Source: a virus
Direction: 5' to 3' (one strand)
DNA: 44,946 bases
IMG/VR virus record: IMGVR_UViG_3300036851_000051
Coordinates: 1 to 44,946 of that record
Made by a program: the position numbers and the translations under genes. Within the stretch, counting starts at the first letter, position 1. Every line of letters begins with the position of its first letter. The notes below the pieces were generated by a model that did no database searches, was not told the origin of the DNA, and worked only from the letters and a program-made list of their open reading frames with translations. Shown one piece after another: positions 15,591-22,202 of this stretch.

Positions 15591-15890
15591 TCACTTCCCC
15601 TCCGCCCGCGCGGCGTCGGCCAGCCCGTACCTCTCTTTGATGGCCTCTACTGCACGTCTCCAGACTAGAGGAGCCTCGTCATTGCGTGGATTCTCGTAAC
15701 GACCCTCGCAAATCTCCACGCATTCCTGCGCCGTCCTCTTGGCGGCCCTTGCATCGGCGGCGGCGAGTTCGCGTTCGAGGTCTCCGCACAGCCGAGCTAG
15801 TTTTATCTCGGCCTCTGTTGCCGCATACTTATAGAAGCCTACTGGCGGCAGCGCAGCAATTACCGCGTCTGTTCTCGGTGTGTCGCTCAC
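15591..15890 (-). CDS. Hypothetical early protein (MSDTPRTDA type)
   Basis: A 99-residue product starting MSDTPRTDAVIAALPPVG, a beginning often seen in small phage early proteins, followed by a helical region with LARLCGDLERELAAADARA and a RRAVEAIKERYGLADAAR C-terminus. The role is unknown. It overlaps the upstream small membrane protein gene by 4 bases. Probably an accessory or host-takeover gene. Confidence 0.5.
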   Translation of the reverse strand: MSDTPRTDAVIAALPPVGFYKYAATEAEIKLARLCGDLERELAAADARAAKRTAQECVEICEGRYENPRNDEAPLVWRRAVEAIKERYGLADAARAEGK

Positions 15891-15955
15891 GTCATCACCT
15901 CCATCACCGTGTAGGCCGCAATCACAACCCAGAAAACAAGCTCGTCTGGGGTCAT
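15887..15955 (-). CDS. Small membrane protein
   Basis: A 22-residue product (MTPDELVFWVVIAAYTVMEVM) with one hydrophobic helix. The ATG overlaps the stop of the exonuclease gene (ATGA) and its own stop overlaps the next gene start. A longer frame runs upstream inside the exonuclease gene, but the overlapping ATG is the natural start. Function unknown. Confidence 0.45.
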   Translation of the reverse strand: MTPDELVFWVVIAAYTVMEVMT

Positions 15956-16692
15956 GCGGCCTTCAATGCCTTCCAATAACTCAACAATCCAGAGAACATC
16001 TGCCAACCCCGTTCGGTCTGTTCGCGGGAATGCAAGACCAGCTTGGCAGTTGGCTGTGTTCGGCTGACAAACACAATCCCGCATTGGGCCTGTGGCATTC
16101 CCAACCCTACTGCATAGGCCGCACACTGCATGAAATGCTCGTCATAGCATGACGTATCCGCAAGGTCGCCCTCCTTGCCCTTGAAATCCAGCACAATCCC
16201 GTCCGTATGGAGGTCCACCTTTCCCCCGAAACCACATGTCAGGTCGGCAAAGGACTTTTCTGGACTCCACGCGCGGATTCCGAATCTATCCGTGATGCAG
16301 TCCACTGCGACTTTGACGTGCGGCCACATGTCGGGCTCGGGCGACTTTCCTTGGTAGTGGCCTTCAATTGCGCCGTGGATCTGTGACCCACGTTCTGCTG
16401 CTTTCTTGGCTTGTTCTGACGAGTCCTGCCAAACCCGGGCAATCCAGGCTTTCTCCGATTCGTCGGGCAGCTTGGGCAAGGTCAACCCGGCCATGAGCAA
16501 TTGTTCGGCCTTCCATCTCTCAAGGGCGGGGCTGGCAGCGCATCGAATGATCGACGTGACACTTGGCAGCAACCCAAGCTCGCGCGCATCCCGGATCGTC
16601 GTAGCCCGTTCCTTGCCGTTCTTTCCGATAACGGTATAAGCTGGCACACCCTCGGGGGTATACCAATGACCGGATTCTTTAGCCCAAGCCAT
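15952..16692 (-). CDS. PD-(D/E)XK exonuclease (RecB/Cas4-like)
   Basis: The 246-residue protein has RGSQIHGAIEGH (about 101-112), typical of the RecB-like nuclease fold. It also has the catalytic core GFGGKVDLHTDGIVLDFKGK, in which D (VDLH) and the D-F-K follow the D-x(n)-D-x-K pattern of PD-(D/E)XK enzymes, and a downstream Q-x-x-x-Y helix (MQCAAYAVGLGM). Such phage nucleases process DNA ends for recombination or replication. It is next to an SSB-like gene, a usual partner of phage recombination modules. NinB lies in the other early operon. Confidence 0.75.
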   Translation of the reverse strand: MAWAKESGHWYTPEGVPAYTVIGKNGKERATTIRDARELGLLPSVTSIIRCAASPALERWKAEQLLMAGLTLPKLPDESEKAWIARVWQDSSEQAKKAAERGSQIHGAIEGHYQGKSPEPDMWPHVKVAVDCITDRFGIRAWSPEKSFADLTCGFGGKVDLHTDGIVLDFKGKEGDLADTSCYDEHFMQCAAYAVGLGMPQAQCGIVFVSRTQPTAKLVLHSREQTERGWQMFSGLLSYWKALKAA

Positions 16693-16694
16693 GG

Positions 16695-17072
16695 CTAAAA
16701 AGGAATGTCGTCGGCCATCTCTTCCAGCCTCTGAGCCCGCTTCGGCGCAGACGCCGGCTTGGCGCTTTTCAGCCGCAGTCCGCCGGTCAGCTTCCCCCCG
16801 AATGAGACATTGGGATCGACGTAGAGGATCACTTCCTGTCCGGACCAGTCATCGGTTTCCTCGCCACACGCCTTTTCCAGAAGCTGGATATTCGTTGAAT
16901 TGAGAACCATCGGCTTCTTGAATTCCTTGAAGCGGATCATCCACTTCAGTTCTTCCGGCTGATCCTCCATTGCGACGTTGCCCTGCCCGATCTTCTGGAT
17001 GGTCACAATGACTTCCCCATCAATATCGGATTGCTTGAGATACTTGCTTTCGATCATGTCACCTGCACGCAT
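16695..17072 (-). CDS. SSB-like DNA-binding protein
   Basis: Starting at the ATG whose complement is 17070-17072, preceded by AGGAGA, the product begins MRAGDMIESKYLKQSDIDG. It contains LNSTNIQLLEKACGEETDDW, then VILYVDPNVSFGGKLTGGL, and ends in an acidic tail EEMADDIPF. That tail is like those SSBs use to contact partners. The body matches a widespread small phage protein that starts MKAGD-S-YLK, often encoded beside a nuclease. A longer reading from 17150 adds 26 residues but would contain the ribosome binding site, so I prefer 17072. Confidence 0.65.
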   Translation of the reverse strand: MRAGDMIESKYLKQSDIDGEVIVTIQKIGQGNVAMEDQPEELKWMIRFKEFKKPMVLNSTNIQLLEKACGEETDDWSGQEVILYVDPNVSFGGKLTGGLRLKSAKPASAPKRAQRLEEMADDIPF

Positions 17073-17146
17073 TTCGTTCTCCTGTGTTGAACACCAACGC
17101 TCGTATTCTTCCCATGCTCCTACCTCTGCCCACCATTGAGCATCCA

Positions 17147-17455
17147 TCACGCTTCCTGCTCGTCCTTAATGGCCCGTTGGAAGCAAAACCGCTCCACCGC
17201 CCCCAGAACAATCGAGCCCGCATGGGCCGCGTCCCTCATAGGCCCTCCGCAGTCTTCACACAGGGAGTCCAGTTCATCGCTGGTCATGCCTGCGAAGGCT
17301 TCCTGGATATCGTCGTGATCGAGGTTGTTCAGGTAGAACTGCTGCCCACCTCTCGCGGCTTCCTCGATCATCGCCTGTTCTCTGTCCAGTCTTTCCTCGC
17401 GGCGCTCATGCTGTATGAGGGCCGCGCTGTTGCCGTCAATGTCGTCGCGGCGCAT
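17147..17455 (-). CDS. Hypothetical early protein with cysteine pair
   Basis: A 102-residue product with a helical N-terminus (LIQHERREERLDREQAMIEE). A C-x-x-C pair in SLCEDCGGPMRDAAHAG resembles half of a zinc-binding site. It ends VLGAVERFCFQRAIKDEQEA. It is in the leftward operon between the SSB-like gene and another hypothetical gene. No function can be stated. Confidence 0.5.
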   Translation of the reverse strand: MRRDDIDGNSAALIQHERREERLDREQAMIEEAARGGQQFYLNNLDHDDIQEAFAGMTSDELDSLCEDCGGPMRDAAHAGSIVLGAVERFCFQRAIKDEQEA

Positions 17456-17456
17456 G

Positions 17457-17798
17457 TCAAAGCCCTATGCTTTCTAAGCGGTCTGCGATAGATTCGCGGG
17501 ATCGTCCTTGGTCGTTGTCCTGCCAAATCCATAGGCGATACTTCTGCCTATAGGCTGAATCTGCCGATGCGAATGCGTCTTCAATCGACGGGGGGAGAGC
17601 AAGGAGATAGGATAGATGCGCGCCTTCCTTGTAGGGATAGCCGAGTCCTTCTAGCCAAGCCCCAATGGCACAGCTTTTCCCGTGGGCAAAGACAAACTTT
17701 TTACACTGCGGCCTCAGTTTCGCCCCCTCTCTTATGGCTTGCGACAGACGGGTGATTTGCTGCTGCTGCTCGAAACGCAAAACTTCACTCTGGTCCAT
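17457..17798 (-). CDS. Hypothetical early protein
   Basis: The ATG (complement of 17796-17798) has GGAGG six bases upstream, so I start there rather than at the earlier TTG. The 113-residue product has a Gln-rich beginning (EVLRFEQQQQITRLSQAI) and a compact middle with FAHGKSCAIGAWLEGLGYPY. It is the second gene of the leftward operon. Not recognised. Confidence 0.55.
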   Translation of the reverse strand: MDQSEVLRFEQQQQITRLSQAIREGAKLRPQCKKFVFAHGKSCAIGAWLEGLGYPYKEGAHLSYLLALPPSIEDAFASADSAYRQKYRLWIWQDNDQGRSRESIADRLESIGL

Positions 17799-17831
17799 GT
17801 CAACCTCCAAATAAAGTAGTAACCCGCATCA

Positions 17832-18638
17832 TCACAGCCCAAACGCTTCGGCTTCTTCCCGAGTCAAGAAGAAATGAATTCCATGAGAGCACTCAACGCG
17901 AACATCCCCATCGAAACTATCGGGGATGGCTTCTTTGCCAAGCTCGTAGATAAATTTGCTGTTGTGCAAGCCGCCAGCCTTGCCAACTGCCGGGATGAGT
18001 TCGTAGACAAAAGCCTTTGAGGCGCGGCACTTTCGCGAACCCAGGGTGCTTATTCTCTGGGCGTCGTGCGGAATGACGAGTCGCGCGATGATGTTGTCGC
18101 GCAGTTTCTTCCAGCCCACAAACGCGCCTTCCTGCGGCACGATGCTTTGCTGCGCGAGGATTAGAGCAGCGTCTTTGGCACCGGACAGGTCGGCACCGGA
18201 CAGGTTGGCACCGGACAGGTCGGCACCGGACAGGTTGGCACGGTACAGGTTGGCACGGTACAGGTTGGCACCGGACAGGTTGGCACGGTACAGGTTGGCA
18301 CCGGACAGGTCGGCACCGGACAGGTCGGCACGGTACAGGTTGGCACGGTACAGGTTGGCACCGGACAGGTCGGCACGGTACAGGTCGGCACCGGACAGGT
18401 CGGCACGGTACAGGTTGGCACCGGACAGGTTGGCACGGTACAGGTCGGCACCGGACAGGTCGGCACCGGACAGGTTGGCACCGGACAGGTCGGCACGGGA
18501 CAGGTTGGCACCGGACAGGTCGGCACCGGACAGGTCGGCACGGGATTTAATCGCCGCCTGAACGCACAGTTTCAAACTCTTCGTTTCCAGCGAGAACAGA
18601 ACTGCGCCAGAGTACCGGTGCTTGATTTCAATTTTCAT
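17832..18638 (-). CDS. Pentapeptide-repeat protein with C-terminal DUF5758-like domain
   Basis: The ATG (complement of 18636-18638) follows GAGAAGG, giving 268 residues. After a short N-terminal segment come about 24 pentapeptides of the [10 protein letters not shown] type, forming a right-handed quadrilateral beta-helix. A C-terminal domain follows, with [18 protein letters not shown], then [15 protein letters not shown] and [17 protein letters not shown], which matches the domain often joined to phage pentapeptide proteins. The role is unknown; such helices can mimic DNA. It is the first gene of the leftward operon, directly under the promoter at 18684-18711. Confidence 0.8.
   Translation of the reverse strand: MKIEIKHRYSGAVLFSLETKSLKLCVQAAIKSRADLSGADLSGANLSRADLSGANLSGADLSGADLYRANLSGANLYRADLSGADLYRADLSGANLYRANLYRADLSGADLSGANLYRANLSGANLYRANLYRANLSGADLSGANLSGADLSGAKDAALILAQQSIVPQEGAFVGWKKLRDNIIARLVIPHDAQRISTLGSRKCRASKAFVYELIPAVGKAGGLHNSKFIYELGKEAIPDSFDGDVRVECSHGIHFFLTREEAEAFGL
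18181..18540. repeat. 15-bp minisatellite encoding the pentapeptide repeats
   Basis: Twenty-four head-to-tail 15-bp units (caggtYggcacSgKa on the plus strand) fill 18181-18540. Only three positions vary: the D/N codon and the SG/YR pair. Near-identity at the DNA level, including silent positions, indicates recent expansion by slippage or recombination rather than long divergence. The period leaves other frames open as well. Confidence 0.9.
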
Positions 18639-18683
18639 CTGCCTTCTCCCCGGTTGTGGCCCAAACTTCAGGGCGTGGGAGTA

Positions 18684-18711
18684 ATGATACGCGCGGTATC
18701 CGAAATTGCAA
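18684..18711 (-). promoter_or_regulatory. Leftward early promoter
   Basis: On the minus strand TTGCAA (18706-18711) and TATCAT (complement of 18684-18689) are separated by 16 bases. They resemble a sigma-70 promoter reading into the pentapeptide-repeat operon, with a leader of about 40 bases. Confidence 0.6.
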
Positions 18712-18779
18712 TACCAGACGTATCCTCTGTTACATTTGTTACATATCGGGATGATTGCATCGTTGGCGTACCAATGGTA
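18695..18779. promoter_or_regulatory. Candidate operators in the divergent control region
   Basis: A perfect dyad TACCA-A-TGGTA (18769-18779) touches the -10 of the rightward promoter. A second dyad with the same GGTAT/ATACC half-site (18695-18699 and 18711-18715) overlaps the leftward promoter. GTTACAT is repeated at 9-bp spacing near 18729-18744. These are plausible binding sites for the Cro-like protein, which would then repress both promoters. Confidence 0.45.
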
Positions 18780-18785
18780 TATAAT
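18755..18785 (+). promoter_or_regulatory. Rightward early promoter
   Basis: TTGCAT (18755-18760) lies 17 bases before TATATA and 19 before TATAAT (18780-18785). The expected transcription start falls at or within a base or two of the cro-like ATG (18792). No Shine-Dalgarno precedes the ATG, so the mRNA may be leaderless, as for lambda cI from PRM. Confidence 0.6.
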
Positions 18786-18791
18786 TGCCAC

Positions 18792-18974
18792 ATGACACTG
18801 AATGAGTACATTTTGCAGATCGGGCGCAAGGAAGCGGCGACACTGTTCAGGGTAAGCCCCGGCGCTATATCTCATTGGCTAACTGGCCGGAGAACACCAT
18901 CTGCGCGCAGGGCCAAAGACATCGTACAAAAAACCCCGGTGACTTGGGAAGGCATCTACGGGGGCAGCAAGTGA
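18792..18974 (+). CDS. Cro/YdaS-like repressor
   Basis: The 60-residue product [19 protein letters not shown] continues as [20 protein letters not shown]. It is a compact helix-turn-helix with the G-A-I-S-H-W recognition helix of Cro- or YdaS-type phage repressors. It ends [14 protein letters not shown]. It is the first rightward gene, divergent from the pentapeptide gene, and flanked by candidate operators. It overlaps the next gene by 4 bases (GTGA). No CI-like partner is seen nearby. Confidence 0.75.
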   Translation: MTLNEYILQIGRKEAATLFRVSPGAISHWLTGRRTPSARRAKDIVQKTPVTWEGIYGGSK

Positions 18975-19663
18975 CCGCCCGCGTCGAAGCGATGGAGTTG
19001 CTTTCCCGTTCCGGCTGGACGCTTGAGCGCGTCGGCGAGGCTTTCGGCCTGACTCGGGAGCGTGTACGCCAATTGATTGCCCACATCCCGGCGGAAGATC
19101 GCGGTGAAAACCTCATGGCCGCCGGCAGGAAGGCAACCCGCAAAGAACAGCGCATCCACAATTTCAGCAAGAGATCGCGCCGAGCCTATGGTTGTGACTT
19201 CGCGACGCTGAAGCAGATCAATGGCGACGGGCCGCTTACCAGAACGGGGTGCGCTACCTACCTCTATAAACAGCAAAAGGTCAATGCGATTACCCGCCGC
19301 ATCCCTTGGAAACTGACCCTCCCTGAGTGGTGGACAGTATGGGAAGCCTCCGGCAAGTGGGAATTGCGTGGCAGGGGTAAAGGCAAGTATTGCATGTCCC
19401 GCAAAGGCGATACCGGGCCTTACGCGGTCGGCAACGTGGAAATCATTACGTGTCAACAGAATTCCTCCGATCACTACAAATACGTCAACAAAAAGAAACG
19501 CGATGAACTTGGGCTGACCCCGAGAGAACGCGAAGTTCATGACCTGACACAGCTCGGGTTTACCCCAAAAGCCATAGCAGCACAGTTGGGTATCAAGACC
19601 AACGGCATTTACTGCATGCGCGGCAATATCACGCGTCATATGCAATTGAGGGCCGCCGCATGA
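18971..19663 (+). CDS. Sigma-4-like HTH / HNH-like / HTH regulator
   Basis: A GTG start at 18971 overlaps the cro stop (GTGA). The 230-residue product has three parts. First, an N-terminal sigma-70 region-4-like HTH (GWTLERVGEAFGLTRERVRQ). Second, a middle part with RGKGKYCMSRKGDTGPYAVG and NVEIITCQQN, a GPY-x-x-x-N-V pattern common in phage HNH-type proteins, although the full His-Asn-His set is not evident. Third, a C-terminal LuxR/sigma-4-like HTH (LTPREREVHDLTQLGFTPK then AIAAQLGIK). I infer a DNA-binding regulator or homing-type protein. Confidence 0.6.
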   Translation: MTARVEAMELLSRSGWTLERVGEAFGLTRERVRQLIAHIPAEDRGENLMAAGRKATRKEQRIHNFSKRSRRAYGCDFATLKQINGDGPLTRTGCATYLYKQQKVNAITRRIPWKLTLPEWWTVWEASGKWELRGRGKGKYCMSRKGDTGPYAVGNVEIITCQQNSSDHYKYVNKKKRDELGLTPREREVHDLTQLGFTPKAIAAQLGIKTNGIYCMRGNITRHMQLRAAA

Positions 19664-19875
19664 GCAAATCACCCCTTCCCGCCGCAGACATCTTCAAAGC
19701 CTGTCCCGAGTGCGGGGCAATAGATGCCGTCAGCGTGTGCAGATTTTGTTCTCACGACTTCATGCCCGGCGCTAGTTCCTCCTCCCATAGCGTCGGCTTT
19801 TCGGGGCGCGTCGTTGCTAATGACGGCGTCGCCCCTTTTTCTTGCCAGTCTGAGCATAGCTCGGATGCAATTTGA
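19660..19875 (+). CDS. Small zinc-ribbon protein
   Basis: A 71-residue product with C-x-x-C (FKACPECGAID) and C-x-x-C (VSVCRFCSHDF) pairs separated by 10 residues, a classic short zinc ribbon; the remainder is Ser/Gly-rich and probably flexible. Its ATG overlaps the previous stop. Probably an early accessory protein binding nucleic acid or host protein. Confidence 0.55.
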   Translation: MSKSPLPAADIFKACPECGAIDAVSVCRFCSHDFMPGASSSSHSVGFSGRVVANDGVAPFSCQSEHSSDAI

Positions 19876-19944
19876 ATGAATGCAGCGCGCTCCATAGCGG
19901 AACGATTCTGGGCGAAGGCTGAGTTGGAATGGGAGCCGGAATGA
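19876..19944 (+). CDS. Very small protein
   Basis: A 22-residue frame (MNAARSIAERFWAKAELEW) starts just after the previous stop and overlaps the next ATG by 4 bases. The ATGA overlap and tight spacing are the only support. Confidence 0.35.
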   Translation: MNAARSIAERFWAKAELEWEPE

Positions 19945-20282
19945 GCGAGTTTCAACCTCCAGATGTGCCGGATCACTACGACGAGCCAGTTGCGCACACT
20001 TGGAATCACCGGCTCATTGAATACGTCGATACAGACGGCGAGCCGTGGTTTGCAATTCATGAAGTGCATTACGAAGACCAGCGGCCCCGCGCATACACGG
20101 AGAATCCGATTGCGCCGACCGGCTCAACAATCGAGCAAGTACGCGAGACCCTGCAAAGGATGCTGCGCTGTCTTGACAAGCCGACGCTGAAAGAAACGGA
20201 CTTCACCCAAGGCAGCGATACAGCGGTAAGGGTTGAGCGCGCGGTGCCGCAGGCAATGCCAAACGAAGCGGAGAAGAAATGA
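19941..20282 (+). CDS. Hypothetical early protein
   Basis: A 113-residue acidic protein (MSEFQPPDVPDHYDEPVAH at the start) with a short beta-hairpin domain (HRLIEYVDTDGEPWFAIHEV then HYEDQRPRAYTENPI) and a helix with EQVRETLQRMLRCLDKPTL. The N-terminal part looks like a small phage domain predicted to pair aromatic strands. It overlaps both neighbours by 4 bases. Not recognised. Confidence 0.55.
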   Translation: MSEFQPPDVPDHYDEPVAHTWNHRLIEYVDTDGEPWFAIHEVHYEDQRPRAYTENPIAPTGSTIEQVRETLQRMLRCLDKPTLKETDFTQGSDTAVRVERAVPQAMPNEAEKK

Positions 20283-20392
20283 CCGCCGACTTCTACACAG
20301 AAAAACGCAGGCAGACCCTTATCGCGCTGGTGCGGCGGTGGCTACCGGAGCAGATCAAGCCGCTGTTTGACGAATTGCTGAGCATGAAATGA
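20279..20392 (+). CDS. Small basic protein
   Basis: A 37-residue amphipathic helical product (RRQTLIALVRRWLPEQIKPL) overlapping both neighbours by ATGA. Typical of microproteins in early phage operons; no known function. Confidence 0.45.
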   Translation: MTADFYTEKRRQTLIALVRRWLPEQIKPLFDELLSMK

Positions 20393-20472
20393 GCATCCTC
20401 GAACTCTTGATTGCACTCGGTCTGATCCTCTCGTTTCTGTTGGAGGTATGGACGGGCGTGGGGGATGGGTAG
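20389..20472 (+). CDS. Small transmembrane microprotein
   Basis: A 27-residue product with one hydrophobic helix (ILELLIALGLILSFLLEVW). The ATG overlaps the previous stop. It lies directly before the structured RNA region. Confidence 0.4.
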   Translation: MSILELLIALGLILSFLLEVWTGVGDG

Positions 20473-20484
20473 AGGGGGTTTAGA

Positions 20485-21030
20485 TGTGGTGCGTGTTGAC
20501 GAGCCGAAAGGCTGATGACCCTAAACGAGAAGGCTGAGGTGGCCGGTGGCTCTGTGACTTGCCTAACAAGGCGAACTGACAACCGCCGCCTGACCGAAAG
20601 TCGAGAGGGGTGATCCGGCACTAGCGTAAGCGATGAAACCGGATGGAACTCGTTGCCAATACGCGCCACTTCTAAAGCTCTTGGAGAGATTTGACCGCAC
20701 TGCGTAGTAATCGTGGTGCCAAGGATTTGGGCTGACAACCCAATGGCTGCCGGGAAAGTACGGACAACGGTCGTGATGGGATTTTGTCAGCCCGGACCTC
20801 ATAACGTCGCCGGAGGGCGTAACCGGCACTGATTCGCAGGACGCCAAATCCGGGGCGATAACCGGGAACCGTCACCAGCGGTAAAGACGTAGGTGGCGCA
20901 GTGGCCCCTTCTACCGGGGGTAGGAGATTCGGCGCGGGCCGACTCCGATAAACGAAAGGCGCGGCAGCAATGTTCGCGGACTCGATAAACCACACCCGCT
21001 AGCGACTGGTAGTGAACTTATATAGTTCTT
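20485..21030 (+). ncRNA. Large structured RNA candidate
   Basis: No plausible protein frame exists here although both sides are densely packed. The plus strand is full of paired elements: AGCC-GAAA-GGCT (20502-20513); TTGCCT-AACA-AGGCGA (20559-20574); ATCCGG (20613-20618) with CCGGAT (20639-20644) enclosing GC-GUAA-GC; GGGCTGACAA (20729-20738) with TTGTCAGCCC (20784-20793), 10 bp; GCCGG (20809-20813) with CCGGC (20823-20827); CTTCTACC-GGG-GGTAGGAG (20908-20926); GAACT-TATAT-AGTTC (21014-21028). TGTGGT (20485-20490) can pair with ACCACA (20989-20994), closing a domain of about 510 nt. GNRA-type loops appear on the plus strand, so the RNA is probably read with the early operon. I do not recognise a family. 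Confidence 0.6.
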
Positions 21031-21055
21031 CAGACGAAAAGCGAAAGGCGCCTGC

Positions 21056-21289
21056 ATGACAGCCATTCTTAAAGACACCGCGTACTGGGAAGAACTCCGA
21101 AGGCTTGAGTGGGAGCGAGTGAAGCGAGAGGGGGTGCGGTTCGATGAGCCCTTGGCTGGTGGTTACTTCCACGAAGGAAAACGAAAGTACGACCGTAAGG
21201 TAATTGCTGACAGGAAGGCTACAGACTTTTCACTGCCGAACTGTAACTGCGCAATTCCGCCGTGGGAGGACTGTGAACATACCGCTTGA
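21056..21289 (+). CDS. Hypothetical early protein
   Basis: A 77-residue charged protein (WEELRRLEWERVKREGVRF) ending in a Cys-rich tail NCNCAIPPWEDCEHTA that may bind metal. It follows the structured RNA; the AAAGG before its ATG lies in the last hairpin region of that RNA. Not recognised. Confidence 0.5.
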   Translation: MTAILKDTAYWEELRRLEWERVKREGVRFDEPLAGGYFHEGKRKYDRKVIADRKATDFSLPNCNCAIPPWEDCEHTA

Positions 21290-21575
21290 GGACGGAACCG
21301 AATATGAAATACCGGAAGACTTCCTTACCGAACTCAATGCCGTGTATTACGGCGTTGACACTGAGCTTCACAAAATGCGGCTGTGGTGCATTGCAAACCC
21401 GGAGAGACGCAAAACCCGCCGAGGTGCAAAGAGGTTTGTATTCAACTGGATCAACGCGGCGTGTGCGGTGAAGCCGAAGTTAGCTGAACGAACACTACCA
21501 ATTATGGACAAGCCAGCCGAACCATTGGACACACGCAAGGCAAGGTTGGCTGAGTTGAAAAAGGCGCTGTTGTGA
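21273..21575 (+). CDS. Small protein with phage replication-associated C-terminal motif
   Basis: I start at GTG 21273, which overlaps the previous gene end. The 100-residue product begins NIPLEDGTEYEIPEDF and contains MRLWCIANPERRKTRRGAKR then FVFNWINAA. That pattern (x-x-W-L-x-x-N-P-x-R-R-K-T-R-R-G-x-x-R-F-x-x-N-W) is shared by the C-terminal part of several phage replication-initiation or helicase-loader proteins and small stand-alone homologues. The N-terminal DNA-binding part is missing here. It may help loading or be a domain relic. Confidence 0.5.
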   Translation: MNIPLEDGTEYEIPEDFLTELNAVYYGVDTELHKMRLWCIANPERRKTRRGAKRFVFNWINAACAVKPKLAERTLPIMDKPAEPLDTRKARLAELKKALL

Positions 21576-21605
21576 GACGCAAACCATATACCAAAAGCTG
21601 GCCGC

Positions 21606-21797
21606 ATGACCGAGGTTGACCAATGGCTAAAAGCCCGCCCCCAGAGTCAAGCGGTGAAAGCCAGGGAAGCGCACGCAAAGCTGATGCTGGAAAGGTATTA
21701 CGAGCGCACCCGATCTAAATTGAAGAAGGTTGATTTGAACGCTGTTCCAGTTAACGGGGTGCCAAGCGCACAGAGCGGAGAAACCCAATGGAAATAG
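21606..21797 (+). CDS. Duplicated small protein, copy A
   Basis: The 63-residue product (EVDQWLKARPQSQAVKAREA then HAKLMLERYYERTRSK) is helical and basic. Residues 5-37 are nearly identical to residues 13-45 of the product of 22192-22392, and the DNA is a 95-bp near-identical direct repeat. The C-terminal halves differ. No function known. Confidence 0.55.
   Translation: MTEVDQWLKARPQSQAVKAREAHAKLMLERYYERTRSKLKKVDLNAVPVNGVPSAQSGETQWK
21618..21712 (+). repeat. 95-bp direct repeat, copy A (copy B at 22228-22322)
   Basis: gaccaatggct through cgagcgcacccg is repeated 610 bp downstream with scattered substitutions and no length change. The repeat lies in the same frame of both small genes, showing tandem duplication of the gene's 5' half, with two unrelated genes now between the copies. 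Confidence 0.9.
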
Positions 21798-21988
21798 CTG
21801 TCGCCGCAATCATCGCCAACATTTTTATCCTTGGCTTTAACATTGTTGGCATGGGAATCATGACATACCAGCTGGACGATTTCTTGGAAGGCAAAAGAAA
21901 AGACATTTACGGGCCACCGAGCATCAAAGTTTACGTCGCAATGTGGGCTGCGGTTTTCCTGGTTGCGTACTTGTTTATGCGATGGTAA
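21788..21988 (+). CDS. Two-helix membrane protein
   Basis: A 66-residue product with transmembrane segments at about 5-27 (AAIIANIFILGFNIVGMGIM) and 46-64 (VYVAMWAAVFLVAYLFM) joined by a charged loop (DDFLEGKRKDIYG). Its start overlaps the previous gene. It might be an early membrane protein acting in superinfection exclusion, a suggestion based only on topology. Confidence 0.5.
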   Translation: MEIAVAAIIANIFILGFNIVGMGIMTYQLDDFLEGKRKDIYGPPSIKVYVAMWAAVFLVAYLFMRW

Positions 21989-22004
21989 CGGCCCGTCAGC
22001 GCGC

Positions 22005-22202
22005 GTGAAGTTTCATACAGAACACGCCGTATCGAACGGCTGGACCCGTTGGGTAACGCCTTTGCATGGGCACGGTGACCGCAACTATCAGATGGCCTGC
22101 TGTGGCTGTGAACTTGTCCATGAAGTGCAGTTTCGGGTGTTTGAGGATGCGAAGGGTCGGATGTCAGTGAAATTCAGGATGCGGAGAAAAGATGAACCCT
22201 GA
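22005..22202 (+). CDS. Small Cys/His protein
   Basis: From GTG 22005, 65 residues: KFHTEHAVSNGWTRWVTPLH then MACCGCELVHEVQFRVFED. The C-C-G-C-x-x-x-H segment followed by a beta-strand pattern is found in many small phage proteins of unknown function. Earlier starts would overlap the membrane gene heavily. The stop overlaps the next gene. Confidence 0.55.
   Translation: MKFHTEHAVSNGWTRWVTPLHGHGDRNYQMACCGCELVHEVQFRVFEDAKGRMSVKFRMRRKDEP

Noticed and set aside
17073-17150. 26-residue N-terminal extension of the SSB-like protein
   Set aside because: A strong AGGAGA ribosome binding site lies inside it directly before an ATG where the family normally begins.
18181-18540. Regular repeat array that might be read as CRISPR
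   Set aside because: The 15-bp units are contiguous with no spacers and encode pentapeptide repeats in the minus-strand gene.
20355-20995. Overlapping minus-strand frames in the large RNA-like region
   Set aside because: Three overlapping Pro/Arg/Ser-rich frames without ribosome binding sites, on the strand opposite to GNRA loops and to surrounding genes; typical chance frames over structured RNA.
20485-21030. Group II or group I intron
   Set aside because: There is a GTGCG near the 5' side, but no domain V-like hairpin, no P7-like core and no intron-encoded protein; flanking sequences do not form one broken gene.
21572-21619. Tiny GTG frame of 15 residues (RRKPYTKSWPHDRG)
   Set aside because: Overlaps two genes and is too short to support without homologues, although it fits the tight gene packing.
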